A DNA stretch of 39,883 bases. Source: Archaeoglobales archaeon (GTDB lineage Archaea; Halobacteriota; Archaeoglobi; Archaeoglobales; Archaeoglobaceae). Every line of letters starts with the position of its first letter. Position 1 is the first letter of the stretch. The stretch covers positions 1 through 39,883 of the forward strand of contig QMZC01000010.1 of assembly GCA_003662995.1 (NCBI GenBank), in the 5' to 3' direction. A program made the position numbers and the translations under genes. The notes under the pieces were generated by a model. The model worked only from the letters and a program-made list of their open reading frames with translations, did not search any database and was not told the DNA's origin. Positions 1 through 8,089 of the stretch are shown here, in pieces.

Positions 1-195
1 ATCGGTAGAGCTATATCAGTCTCCGCCCTAACGACGGCAGCCGGATTCTTCGCTTTAATGTTCTCGGACTTTCCAATAGCAAAGAGTGCCGGATTTTTAT
101 CATTTGTCGCTATAATACTCTGTCTGATAGCCGCAATTACTGTAGTCCCAGCATTTCTGATAATTACGGAACGGTTAAATACGAGGTCAAGGTAA
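1..195 (+). CDS. RND/MMPL-family exporter, C-terminal end (partial)
   Basis: The reading frame is open from the first base to a TAA at 193-195 and gives 64 residues. They form the last two membrane helices of an RND/MMPL permease: the stretch ISVSALTTAAGFFALMFSDF, a short loop, then a hydrophobic helix ending in VVPAFLIITERL. The sequence S-A-L-T-T-A-A-G-F is typical of the last transmembrane block of archaeal MMPL/SSD proteins, which export lipids or hydrophobic compounds using the proton gradient. The start lies outside the window. Exporter-type genes recur downstream (MFS, COG1361 protein), so this may be the end of a related transport locus. Family assignment is good; substrate is unknown. 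Confidence 0.8.
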   Translation: MGRAISVSALTTAAGFFALMFSDFPIAKSAGFLSFVAIILCLIAAITVVPAFLIITERLNTRSR

Positions 196-210
196 AATCA
201 TGATTCAAAT

Positions 211-447
211 ATGCGTGCTGAAATGGCTGGAAGCCAACCATACAATCTTTTGAGCGATAACGGTTTTAAAGTCTCTATTTACGATGTGAGAAGCAAAGTC
301 GACTGCAGATGTGCTTGGGGATTCAGCTACTCTGAAACCAAAGAACTTTACAAAGAGATTGATATTAACGTTGACGACTACCTTTTGTCAAAACCCGAAT
401 TTGTTATTAGGGTGTTTGTGATCTCACCACTCAGCCAGCTTCTGTAA
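211..447 (+). pseudogene. N-terminal remnant of a geranylgeranyl-reductase-type FAD oxidoreductase
   Basis: This 78-codon ORF starts with a nonsensical MRAEM and then reads AGSQPYNLLSDNGFKVSIYD, which resembles the second half of an FAD-binding beta-alpha-beta unit (after the GxGxxG turn) ending in the ribose-binding acidic residue. The next residues, with the C-R-C-A-W-G motif, resemble the segment after the FAD site in archaeal digeranylgeranylglycerophospholipid reductase relatives. The first glycine turn and the roughly 300 residues that should follow are missing. It is most simply a decayed gene fragment; translation as a real small protein is unlikely. The family call is from memory of the motif and is moderate. 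Confidence 0.45.
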
Positions 448-755
448 AGAGTTGATAATCTGCCCTATTGACTTTCTAAAGAATTCTTCTTCGAATTTTG
501 CCATGAAATTGTACAATTCTTTAATATCAGGAACCTCAGATATATTAAGAAGTTTTCTGAGCTTTTCCTGTTTTTAAGCTCTTCCACGAAGTAGTTGATG
601 ATAACAGGATTTTTAGCATGACAACAACTTTATCAACGATGTTATCCTATTCTTGCCAGAATTTTCTTTACTTCATCTTTCTCAAGCTTCTTAGCGATTT
701 TCTTCAAGATCTTGAACTTGCCATCTCTAAATTCAACTATTACCGGTGTCTTTAC
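424..755 (-). pseudogene. Decayed small gene with at least two frame changes
   Basis: On the minus strand three coding-looking pieces follow one another in different frames. The first, from about 755, reads VKTPVIVEFRDGKFKILKKI and continues to an ILARIG stop. The middle one includes NPVIINYFVEELKNRK. The last includes ELYNFMAKFEEEFFRKSIG and ends at the stop at 424-426. All are lysine/glutamate-rich and helical, as in a real archaeal protein, while no frame is open across. I do not recognise the family. The plus-strand ORF over the second half is a shadow of this gene. It sits with other remnants between the RND gene and the aldehyde dehydrogenase, suggesting a deletion- and mutation-prone stretch. 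Confidence 0.4.
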
Positions 756-940
756 TCAGATCACCGATTAATCGCTTGTAAAAGCTATGTTTTTAAATTT
801 TTTCATTTATATGATTCGTTTTTTGGTTTAGAATTTTTTAGAAGTTTACATGTTCACAAAATTGTACTTATGCTATCTATAAAATTAGTGTGGCTTGTAA
901 GATTATTATTGGATAGGGGTTAAAAAAGACACCCTAAGTA

Positions 941-961
941 TATTGGTAACCGATATACTTA
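941..961 (+). promoter_or_regulatory. Operator palindrome and TATA box of the aldehyde dehydrogenase gene
   Basis: TATTGGTAACCGATA at 941-955 is one mismatch from the perfect palindrome TATCGGTAACCGATA found upstream of padR. An A/T-rich TATA-like element (GATATACTTA) begins inside its right arm. The palindrome ends 33 nt before the ATG at 988, the same distance as at the other two sites, so a bound repressor would block TBP/TFB loading. Confidence 0.65.
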
Positions 962-987
962 TCTGACGATATGCTGTACTTCGGAAT

Positions 988-2257
988 ATGGAGCTTGAAG
1001 ATAGATTAGAACTCGTTCTTGCTCTTGCAGATAAAATGGTTGAGAAAAGGGATGAGCTAATTGAAGCAGCAATTAACGATATTGGGTTTACATTTAAAGA
1101 TATATCTGTTGAATTTGAACTTACAGTTGATCGATTGAGAAATTTTAGAAGGGCAATAAAGTTGATAGAAGATAGGGAGCCAATTTGTAGGGAAGATGAA
1201 GAAGTTGCACTGACTTTACCTTACAATGGAAGCGCTTGGTTAAACATAGCCATAGCATCCATATTTCTCGTTGGGAATAATGTCACGGTGAAATTCTCAT
1301 CCAAAGGCTCGGGAATTGCGAAGCTATATGAAAATATGTATGGCAAGATATTTGGTGAGATGATAAAATTCGATTACAGACATGGAAGAGAGTTTATGAA
1401 GCATGCAATTGAAAGTACGCAGGTTAAAGCCATAGTTGCGTTTGGATCGGATTCCACAGTTTTGCAGTATGAAAACGTAATCAAAAAAGCGAAGAAAAAA
1501 ACTCATATTTGAAGGACCGGGCAACGATCCTTTTATCGTTTTAAATGATGCAGATTTGGAGGCTGCTGTAGAGGAGCTTTTCTCCACTAAGTACATGTAC
1601 TCTGGGCAAGCATGTATAGCTCCAGAGAGGATATATGTGCAGAAAGAAGTCTATGAAACGTTTATCAATGAATTTGCGGACAAAACAAAGAGTTTGGTAA
1701 TAGGAGATCCAAAAAATCCTGAAACAGATGTATGCCCGCTTGCAAGTAGGAGAGCAGTTGAGAATATCAAGAGACAATTAGTAGATGCGAAAAAGAAAGG
1801 AGCTAGGATAATTTGTGGTGGAAAAATCGATGGTAACCTCGTATATCCGACAATTGTTGCAGATGCAAATCATAGCATGATTGGGATGCGAGAAGAAGTT
1901 TTTGGGCCAGTTAGCTATGTATGTAAGTTTGATAGTGCAGAAAAAGCTGTTGCTCTTGCAAAAGATAGCAAATATGGATTAAGGGCAATAATATATGGGA
2001 AAAAGGAGGCGAGATGGATTGCTAATGCTTTAAAGGGAGCAGATTATCTTGAAGATGTTGAAGATTATACGTTTGGAAAGTTTGGCACTTTAAGTATAAA
2101 CGAGCCTAGAGCTGTGACTTGGAGAGATGCACTCGTTACAAAGCCAATTGGAGGGTATGGCTATTCAGGCTGGGTATGGGACTTCAAGGATGGGAAGTTT
2201 ATACTTAGGCAAGGTCCAAAATTATTCAGTTTAGAAACTTCTGTAGCTATGAGTTAA
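988..2257 (+). pseudogene. Aldehyde dehydrogenase family protein, frameshifted
   Basis: Two ORFs (988-1512 and the frame ending at 2257) together make one NAD(P)-dependent aldehyde dehydrogenase of about 422 residues, which oxidises aldehydes to acids or acyl derivatives in the cytoplasm. The frames join at a run of seven A at 1495-1501; with six A the sequence reads through into FEGPGNDPFIVLNDADLE, the usual region of the general-base glutamate. The catalytic cysteine is in the motif SGQACIAPERIYV, and EEVFGPV and GGYGYSGW near the end are also family hallmarks. It is somewhat short at the N-terminus compared with the usual 450-500 residues. A PadR-type operator precedes it. The frameshift is either a real mutation or a homopolymer error; apart from it, the protein looks intact. 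Confidence 0.8.
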
Positions 2258-2279
2258 TTGCAGGTTTAATCAAGCTTTG

Positions 2280-2295
2280 TAACTCATATGAGTTA
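2280..2295. repeat. Perfect 16-bp palindrome between dehydrogenase and lactamase remnant
   Basis: TAACTCATATGAGTTA is its own reverse complement. It lies 23 nt after the aldehyde dehydrogenase stop and 6 nt before the ATG of the metallo-beta-lactamase remnant. It is different from the padR-type palindrome. It could be a binding site of a dimeric regulator or chance; nothing else supports a role. Confidence 0.35.
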
Positions 2296-2300
2296 TCTCC

Positions 2301-2600
2301 ATGTTTGGTACTCGCCAGAATGCGAGAATGCGCATCTCACTCGATAACTTTGGAGAAACAAACGTTAGAGTAATTCATACTCCTGGTCACTCAGTAGGAC
2401 ATTGTTGCTTTTTAATTGAAGACAATGTTAAAATCATTTATTTGGGAGATATCGATCTAACCTCTTTTGGTCCTTGGTATGGCTGTTTAGATTGCGATGT
2501 GGACGATTTTGTAAACTCTATAAACAATATAGCTGAAGTTGTCGATGCGGAAAAGGTTGAAATAGCAGTTTCGGTAATAGGTGGGCAGTCGTGGGAGTGG
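2301..2600 (+). pseudogene. Metallo-beta-lactamase fold hydrolase, truncated remnant
   Basis: The first 100 codons of this frame encode the middle of a metallo-beta-lactamase fold protein. HTPGHSVGHCCFLIEDN contains the third zinc-ligand histidine region and YLGDIDLTSFGPWYGCLDCD contains the bridging aspartate (GDID). The N-terminal HxHxDH zinc site is absent, and at the C-terminus the final histidine motif appears mutated (AVSVIGG in place of a usual S-S-H-K-G type end). The frame then runs without a stop into the padR gene, so a naive ORF call produces a false fusion. This looks like a dead gene whose 3' part was replaced by the padR promoter region. Confidence 0.6.
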
Positions 2601-2625
2601 AAAATATTATGGCAAGTTGACAGCA

Positions 2626-2650
2626 TATCGGTAACCGATATATTTTTATA
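2626..2650 (+). promoter_or_regulatory. Perfect PadR-type operator and TATA box of padR (autoregulation)
   Basis: TATCGGTAACCGATA at 2626-2640 is a perfect inverted repeat around a central base. A TATA-like TTTTTATA at 2643-2650 follows directly. It ends 33 nt before GTG 2673. Position and symmetry suit negative autoregulation by the dimeric PadR protein encoded just downstream. Confidence 0.7.
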
Positions 2651-2672
2651 CGTTCAAGTCAAAATTAAGCTG

Positions 2673-3149
2673 GTGTCAGAAGCTGAGAAAGATAGGGTAA
2701 GGGGAATTCTGAAGCTTTTAATCCTTAAAGAACTTGAGAAAAGCGATGCTACAGGATACGAATTGATTCAGAAGATTAGTGCCAAAGCGAAGAAGCCATC
2801 ACCAGGCTCCGTATACCCTCTCCTAAAGGAGCTTACCAATGCTGGCTTTCTTAATGTAAGGGTTGAAGGAAACAAGAAGATTTACTCTCTTTCCGAAAAA
2901 GGAAAAGCGGTTTTAGAGGAGGCATCAAAACGGGAAAAGGAGGCAATTCTGAGGAAGATCGAGGTTTTAAAAGCTTCAGGAATTATAAGCGAAGATGAAG
3001 CCAACAAAATGTTCCAATTCATCAGTATGAAAAGAGAACTCTGGATGAAGCTATACGAGCTAAGAAATTGGGCACAATTCATAAACTTACTTGCAGAAAT
3101 TGAAAAGTCGAAATCAGAAGTTGAAGAAATTATCGACGAGGTAATATGA
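2673..3149 (+). CDS. PadR-family winged-helix transcriptional regulator
   Basis: The protein (158 residues from GTG 2673) begins SEAEKDRVRGILKLLILKEL and has the PadR winged helix: helix 1 with LLILKELEKSDATGYELIQ, the recognition region KKPSPGSVYPLLKELTNAGF and a wing VEGNKKIYSLSEKGKAVL. A C-terminal helix of about 70 residues is the usual dimerisation part. PadR proteins are repressors of efflux and detoxification genes that respond to small hydrophobic ligands. GTG 2673 was chosen, not the much earlier in-frame ATG at 2301, because the TATA box and operator lie at 2626-2650 and a leaderless start there fits. Its likely targets are its own gene, the aldehyde dehydrogenase and the DUF169-exporter operon, all with the same palindrome. 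Confidence 0.9.
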   Translation: MSEAEKDRVRGILKLLILKELEKSDATGYELIQKISAKAKKPSPGSVYPLLKELTNAGFLNVRVEGNKKIYSLSEKGKAVLEEASKREKEAILRKIEVLKASGIISEDEANKMFQFISMKRELWMKLYELRNWAQFINLLAEIEKSKSEVEEIIDEVI

Positions 3150-3192
3150 AAACTTAAAAATTTAAAATAAAAATGATTTCAATTAATTTGAG

Positions 3193-3230
3193 TATCGCTT
3201 ACCGACTATCGATTACCGATACATTTATAC
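3193..3230 (+). promoter_or_regulatory. Tandem PadR-type operators and TATA box of the DUF169-exporter operon
   Basis: TATCGATTACCGATA at 3207-3221 is a near-perfect copy of the padR palindrome. An abutting weaker copy, TATCGCTTACCGACT, occupies 3193-3207. A TATA-like CATTTATAC follows at 3222-3230. The main palindrome ends 34 nt before GTG 3255. Tandem sites suggest cooperative binding. Confidence 0.65.
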
Positions 3231-3254
3231 ACCAAAAAGCAATGCCATTGAAAG

Positions 3255-4082
3255 GTGATTTACGTGGAAAGCAAAATTGCTAAAGCCTTAAAGCTGAAAT
3301 ACGAACCTGTTGCAATTCTCTGGAGCGATAGAAAACCTGAGGATGCTGTTCAATTTAAAGGAGGTAAATGGGGATGTGTAATGTGGATGCTTGCGAGAGC
3401 AGCAAAAGGCAAGACCGCTGTTTTCGACAGAAAAACATTTGGCTGCCAGGGAGGCGGAACGAGTTTGGGCTTTGGAAACCAGTATGAGAAATTCCTTGGT
3501 GGTATAGAAGGTTTTTGTCGTTTCTTATCCACCGGATTCGAGCAGTGGGAGGTAGGGAAAGAACTAATTGAAAAGTTACGTGACATGGTCGGAAAGGATA
3601 GATTCGAGAAAATGATGCATGGAGAAAGATACATAAAATCTCCCGAGTTAGTTAAAAAATTCGTTGAGCAATTGCCCATAATTGAAATCCCAAAGAAATA
3701 CGTTATTTTTAAACCTTTGAATATGGTAGATGAGGATGATGAGCCTGTGGTTATTGTTTTCATCGCAAATCCACATCAGCTTTCTGCTCTGATAATCCTA
3801 GCAAACTACAGCAGGGATGGCGTTAATAATGTTATTGTTCCGATGGGTGCTGGATGCCACCAGATAGGAATATACGCCTATAAAGAAGCGGAATCAGAGA
3901 ATCCGAGGGCTGTTATAGGTTTGACAGATTTAGATGCAAGACTGAATGTTAGAAGGCAGCTCGGCGATGACGTTTTTACGTTTGCAGTTCCGTATAAGAT
4001 GTTCAAAGAGATGGAAAATAACGTTGAGGGGAGCTTTTTGGAGATTGGAACTTGGCTGAAGCTGCTGAAATACGTAGGGTGA
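3255..4082 (+). CDS. DUF169 family protein
   Basis: A 275-residue protein that resembles the DUF169 family, whose biochemical role is unknown. Visible features are the N-terminal YEPVAILWSDRKPEDAVQFK, a glycine/cysteine region KWGCVMWMLARAAKGKTAVF followed by TFGCQGGGTSLGFG, and the C-terminal half with GAGCHQIGIYAYKEA and ENPRAVIGLTDLDAR. Conserved cysteines at about residues 36, 59 and 204 could bind metal or a cofactor. GTG 3255 is taken as start from its distance to the TATA box; GTG 3264 is the alternative. It heads an operon with the COG1361 protein (5 nt gap) and the MFS exporter and is under a PadR-type operator, which suggests a role linked to response to an exported compound. Confidence 0.75.
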   Translation: MIYVESKIAKALKLKYEPVAILWSDRKPEDAVQFKGGKWGCVMWMLARAAKGKTAVFDRKTFGCQGGGTSLGFGNQYEKFLGGIEGFCRFLSTGFEQWEVGKELIEKLRDMVGKDRFEKMMHGERYIKSPELVKKFVEQLPIIEIPKKYVIFKPLNMVDEDDEPVVIVFIANPHQLSALIILANYSRDGVNNVIVPMGAGCHQIGIYAYKEAESENPRAVIGLTDLDARLNVRRQLGDDVFTFAVPYKMFKEMENNVEGSFLEIGTWLKLLKYVG

Positions 4083-4086
4083 GAGC

Positions 4087-6066
4087 TTGAAACGATTTCT
4101 GCTTTCGCTAGCAATTTTAGTTTTGCTGGCAGGAGTGGCGAGCGCAGCTGAAGTAGAATTCCATGTCTCAATCGTTGGCGATGGAAAATTACATCTGGGA
4201 GATGACACGGCAATAACCATATTGATCGAGAACGAAGGTAAAGTAACAGATTTCCCGCTGAACGAGAACACATCCCAATTACTTCATCTCGTAACTACAG
4301 CTAAGGATTTAAGGGTTGAGATGGATGATACTGGGCCTATTAAAGTCGAAACCGTGAACCCTCAATTGGTCGGCGATTTACCGGCTGGGAGAATTGCCAA
4401 AGCAACGTTTAGGGTTAAAGTTGATAAAGATGCAAAGCTCGGAGAATACAACATTCCGGTGAAATTAAGGTACAACAAGGTCACATACACCATAACCTCT
4501 TCCGGTGTGGTGGTTTCATATCATGAGGATTTTGATGTAGAATACTTAAAAGTTGAAATAGTAAGGAAAGACTACGATTTCAGCGTTGTATCCGTAGATT
4601 CATCGCTAAAAACAGGTTCAGAGGGGAAAGTGGACGTTGTAATTAAAAATACGGGAAACAACAAAATTTACGATGCGGTTCTCATCATAAACACAACGCC
4701 GCCACTGATACCGAACACGAAAGCCATGTCAGCTTATTTGGGCGACATCGATGTTGATAAAGTGGCTAAAGCATCGTTCAAGGTTTATGTCATAGACGGG
4801 GCTTTAAATCAGACGTATCCGGCTACACTCATTCTGAAATTCAAAACATCCGCTGGAATGCCAATAGTTCTTTCACAATCCATCGGATTAAAGGTCGTTA
4901 ACAATGATTTCTTTATTGTTACGAGGGTAGTTAGTTTAATCACGTCGCCAAAAACAATCCCGAAAACTTCAGCATCCAAATCCAAAATACCCTCAAGAGG
5001 ATTCGTTTTGGTGAGCATTAAAAACGTTGGTGAAGATGTAAGTGATGCTGTAGCGATCTTGTCCTTTAACAATCCACTAATTCAGGTTGAAAATACTCCG
5101 TACATAGGTTATTTCAAGAAGGGTGAGAGTGAGAGCGTTCTGTTTTACGTTAAATCGAAAGCTCCAGCAGGAAAATATAGGGCATGCTTAATGTTGAAGT
5201 ACAGAAATGAGCTGGGGGATGAAGAGGTTAGCAAAAAGAAGTACATAGAAGTCGAGGTAAAACCCAACTCACTGCTGAAGTTTGAAAGAATTGAGGTGAA
5301 GAACCTTGGGGTCGGATTGAAGGGGGATGTGTACATTTTCATTAAGAACTACCTGAACGACACTATAACCGATGCAAAATTCACCATCGTAACTCCCGAC
5401 TCTTCAATAACACCACTCAGCTCAGTATCTTTTATTGATGAGCTGAAACCCAACGAATCTAAAGAAATAAAATTCAGACTCTCTGTTTCCGACGAAGCGA
5501 CAAGTGGCCCTTACGAGCTTTACTTAATTGAAAGGTACAGCTTAACCGATGCGGAAGATTTGGTGAGTATAGCTGAAATTCCGGTGATCGTAGAGTCGAA
5601 GACAGCGCATTTCGAAGTGCTCTCGATTGAAAGCTACCTCTACCCAGATGAAACTGGCGAAGTCATTGTTAAAATCAAAAACACTGGTAATCTAGTAATC
5701 CGCAACGCTGTGGTTGAGCTTGATGTTTCTACACCGTTAACAATCGCTGGTGGTAGCTCTTTGAGCGGATTGATTGGAAGATTGCAGCCCGGACTATACT
5801 TCATTGGAACTCTAAAACCAAATGAAGTTTCAATAGCCAAATTCAAGATAGACGTCGACAAGGATGCTGGAACTGGCTATTATCCAGCGACTGTGAAAAT
5901 TAAATACGACGATGATGCAGGATACACTCACGAATCGAATCCCATAACGGTCTCATTGGAAGTGAAGGAGAAACCCCTGTTGAATCCAGTTACAATCACA
6001 GCAACTGTACTGATAGCGATAGCCGTTATAGCCGGATTCAGATTTGCAAGGAGGAGAGCAAAGTGA
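4087..6066 (+). CDS. Secreted, membrane-anchored COG1361/NEW3-type repeat protein
   Basis: The 659-residue protein has a clear signal peptide (KRFLLSLAILVLLAGVASA, cut before AEVEF) and a single C-terminal helix (VTITATVLIAIAVIAGF) followed by a basic anchor RRRAK, so it faces outside and is held in the membrane. The exterior part is made of about five or six beta-sandwich repeats of roughly 100 residues. They share phrases such as VKIKNTGN, LKPNE and a GxYxxxVxxKY strand, as in COG1361 S-layer-like and CARDB/NEW3 modules. Such proteins are often encoded with RND or MFS exporters in archaea and may act as an external adaptor. The start is TTG 4087, preceded by GGTGAG. The stop overlaps the MFS start by four bases (GTGA). 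Confidence 0.8.
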   Translation: MKRFLLSLAILVLLAGVASAAEVEFHVSIVGDGKLHLGDDTAITILIENEGKVTDFPLNENTSQLLHLVTTAKDLRVEMDDTGPIKVETVNPQLVGDLPAGRIAKATFRVKVDKDAKLGEYNIPVKLRYNKVTYTITSSGVVVSYHEDFDVEYLKVEIVRKDYDFSVVSVDSSLKTGSEGKVDVVIKNTGNNKIYDAVLIINTTPPLIPNTKAMSAYLGDIDVDKVAKASFKVYVIDGALNQTYPATLILKFKTSAGMPIVLSQSIGLKVVNNDFFIVTRVVSLITSPKTIPKTSASKSKIPSRGFVLVSIKNVGEDVSDAVAILSFNNPLIQVENTPYIGYFKKGESESVLFYVKSKAPAGKYRACLMLKYRNELGDEEVSKKKYIEVEVKPNSLLKFERIEVKNLGVGLKGDVYIFIKNYLNDTITDAKFTIVTPDSSITPLSSVSFIDELKPNESKEIKFRLSVSDEATSGPYELYLIERYSLTDAEDLVSIAEIPVIVESKTAHFEVLSIESYLYPDETGEVIVKIKNTGNLVIRNAVVELDVSTPLTIAGGSSLSGLIGRLQPGLYFIGTLKPNEVSIAKFKIDVDKDAGTGYYPATVKIKYDDDAGYTHESNPITVSLEVKEKPLLNPVTITATVLIAIAVIAGFRFARRRAK

Positions 6067-7529
6067 GCCTGCTGAAAAGCTGGTTAGCTTTTCTGCCAGT
6101 AGCCTTAGGACTGTTCATGGTTTTGCTGGACGTTAGCGTCCTCAACGTGGCATTGCCCAGAATAGCTGAAGATTTTCATGCGAGGATGTCAGATCTGCAG
6201 TGGATTCTGAACGCCTACACACTCACAATGGTCACATTACTGGTTTTAGCTGGAAGAATAGGAGACATGGTTAGGAGGGATAGGTATTTCATACTCGGAA
6301 TGGGCTCATTTGTTTTGGGCAGTTTTCTATGTGCACAATCGTGGAGCATAAGTGCCTTAATAGCGTTCAGGATTTTTCAGGCAATTGGCGGGGCGATACT
6401 CAGCGCCAATACGCTCGCAATAGCCACGGAACTTTTCCCTCCTGGACAGAGAGGAACTGTGATGGGTTTGAATGCGATACTGGTTGCATCGAGCTTCGCT
6501 TTAGGCCCAATAATAGGTGGCTGGCTTACAACACATTTTAGCTGGCACTGGGTATTCTACATCAACGTCCCCGTTGGAATCGCATCAATCGCTTTGGCTT
6601 TCATGCTTTTACCCCCTCTAAAGCCAAAAGAAAGAGTACCCATGGACCTAGCAGGCACAATTTTGTTGGCAATCGGCTTGGGATCACTCACTTTGGGAAT
6701 AATAAAGGGTCAGGATTGGGGGTGGTACAACCAGAAAACCTTAGCCTGCTTCGCAATAGCCGTTCCCTATTTAATAGCCTTTGCAATAAGAGAAATTAAT
6801 TACGAGTACCCAATTCTCGACCTCAACTTGTTCAAGATCAGAAATTTTACTGTTTGCGTTAGCGGCACGGCTATAATATTTCTCGGAATCTCATCCTCGC
6901 TTTTCGTTGTTCCCTACTTTCTTCAGGGATTGAAGGGATTGAGTGCTGAAGAAGCCGGATACTGGATGATCGCTATTCCTATCATGAACACGTTTGTAGC
7001 TCCCATTGCTGGAAGGTTGAGCGATAGGATAAATCCGAAATACATGATGAGCTTGGGTCCTATTCTGTTCGCTTTAGGCATGTACAACATGATCGATGTG
7101 GATGTAAGCACTAAGTACTGGGAGTTCTTTTTTAGATTAATTCCAATGGGCATTGGGATGGGGTTGCTAACTTCTCCAGCTTTCAATGTAGCAATGTCTT
7201 CGGTTCCACAAGCAAAAGCGGGTATGGCAAACGGAACTCTCAGATCTATGAACACTCTCGCTCAAGCGATGGGTGTAGCTGTTGGAGGAGTTTTAGTTAC
7301 TCACAACATGAAAAACTACCTGCCGGGTTACGAGACCCTCGTCCCCGATCCTGGAACAATGTCAATGCTCGTTTCGCTCGCCAAATTCAATCCCCTTCCT
7401 CTTATAGGCATGGTTGAAGGATTTGTGGACAGCATGCATTTCGTTTTTTCAACAATGATGTGGCTTCCTGTGATAAGCTCATTGATAATAGCTGTTTTTC
7501 TGAGAGGGGAAGAGCACTTAAAGAGGTGA
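6063..7529 (+). CDS. MFS drug exporter, DHA2 (14-helix) family
   Basis: The 488-residue protein is a drug:proton antiporter of the DHA2 family. Helix 1 has FMVLLDVSVLNVALPRIAEDF, the family motif with a membrane aspartate (motif D1). Motif A follows helix 2 (GRIGDMVRRDRYFILG), and motif C in helix 5 reads ALGPIIGGWL. Length and hydrophobic pattern fit 14 helices. The start is GTG 6063, inside the end of the upstream gene, with the strong ribosome site AGGAGG about ten bases before it, so translation is coupled. It probably pumps a toxic organic compound, with its operon under PadR-type control. Substrate cannot be told from sequence. Confidence 0.9.
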   Translation: MSLLKSWLAFLPVALGLFMVLLDVSVLNVALPRIAEDFHARMSDLQWILNAYTLTMVTLLVLAGRIGDMVRRDRYFILGMGSFVLGSFLCAQSWSISALIAFRIFQAIGGAILSANTLAIATELFPPGQRGTVMGLNAILVASSFALGPIIGGWLTTHFSWHWVFYINVPVGIASIALAFMLLPPLKPKERVPMDLAGTILLAIGLGSLTLGIIKGQDWGWYNQKTLACFAIAVPYLIAFAIREINYEYPILDLNLFKIRNFTVCVSGTAIIFLGISSSLFVVPYFLQGLKGLSAEEAGYWMIAIPIMNTFVAPIAGRLSDRINPKYMMSLGPILFALGMYNMIDVDVSTKYWEFFFRLIPMGIGMGLLTSPAFNVAMSSVPQAKAGMANGTLRSMNTLAQAMGVAVGGVLVTHNMKNYLPGYETLVPDPGTMSMLVSLAKFNPLPLIGMVEGFVDSMHFVFSTMMWLPVISSLIIAVFLRGEEHLKR

Positions 7530-7533
7530 GAAC

Positions 7534-7666
7534 ATTGACAAGAAGTTTATCGCTCTGCTCATTACCGTTGTAGCATCCTTTCTAACACCTTTCATGGGTT
7601 CAGCAACGAACATAGCCACCCTCAATTGGCAGAGAGTTTAAAGTTGATGCAATAACCCTCGATTAA
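7534..7666 (+). pseudogene. Second MFS transporter, 5' remnant
   Basis: Directly after the MFS stop the sequence reads NIDKKFIALLITVVASFLTP, then FMGSATNIA. After a one-base slip it continues PSIGREFKVDAITLD to a stop at 7664-7666. This is the first helix and motif D1 of another DHA2-type MFS protein, whose usual text is of the form NIALPSIGREF. Everything beyond about 45 residues is missing. The point of loss coincides with the end of transposase debris on the minus strand, so an insertion sequence probably replaced the rest. A paired MFS gene in one operon suggests the original locus had two exporters. Confidence 0.65.
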
Positions 7667-8051
7667 GCGAGTGTTTCTCGCTCTTTTCTTCATTATAGAG
7701 TTTAGAATTCTTAGAATCATGGCTGTAAAGTCGTTTAAATCGAATTTCAAAAGGAAGGAGTAGATGTATCCGGCTTCCGGTACTATCTCTTCCTTTATTC
7801 TCAGAAACTCTCCTAAATCCTCTCTCTGCTCTAATTCTTCAACAACGTGAGAGACTCTGGTTGAGAACATGGAGGTGAAGAGTTATCTTCATGCAGTTGA
7901 TTGCAGTTTTTATTTGTGTGAATCTTGCAGTGATCTTTCTCGTCTTTCGCATTTCGAAAATGTTAAGTATTTTATCCAACAACTGCCTCCTGGGGTCGTT
8001 TGGGTCGACTACGAGCGGGATTTCCATGATTTTCACCCGGAGGAGGCTCAT
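7666..8051 (-). pseudogene. Remnant of a DDE-type insertion sequence transposase (N-terminal part)
   Basis: Two overlapping minus-strand frames make one broken protein. The upstream frame has KIMEIPLVVDPNDPRRQLLD and a basic segment. The downstream frame has VSHVVEELEQREDLGEFLRI, then GYIYSFLLKFDLNDFTAMIL and NSIMKKRARNTRLI. The second half resembles the N-terminal region of archaeal IS4-like transposases, where the next residues would hold the first catalytic aspartate (LIVD-type strand). The sequence departs from this pattern exactly where it meets the MFS remnant. The frames join near 7860. The call rests on remembered sequence style and is moderate; a broken gene is clear in any case. Confidence 0.4.
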
Positions 8052-8060
8052 GCCTCCTCC
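8039..8060. other. Perfect hairpin, 9-bp stem with 4-base loop
   Basis: GGAGGAGGC at 8039-8047 pairs perfectly with GCCTCCTCC at 8052-8060 around TCAT. It overlaps the upstream end of the transposase remnant, and on the minus strand its GGAGGAGG lies just before an ATG at 8051. It could be an end structure of the insertion sequence or a structure that hides the ribosome site of the transposase mRNA. Confidence 0.5.
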
Positions 8061-8089
8061 TACATAACTTTTACGGTTTATTTCTCGTG

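Noticed and set aside
618-923. Plus-strand ORF of 101 codons
   Set aside because: Phe/Leu/Ser-rich shadow; the minus strand here carries coding-like pieces of a decayed gene, and the second half is only A/T-rich DNA.
2280-2295. Palindrome TAACTCATATGAGTTA as another PadR site
   Set aside because: It does not match the TATCGGTNACCGATA form and has no TATA box beside it.
2301-3149. Single 282-residue fusion of metallo-beta-lactamase and PadR
   Set aside because: A TATA box and a perfect operator lie between the parts, the lactamase lacks its zinc site, and padR has a good GTG start at 2673.
3878-4273. Minus-strand ORFs over the DUF169 and COG1361 genes
   Set aside because: Shadows of two well-supported plus-strand genes.
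8039-8060. Hairpin as an intrinsic transcription terminator
   Set aside because: No U tract follows on either strand, and archaea mostly terminate at U tracts without hairpins.
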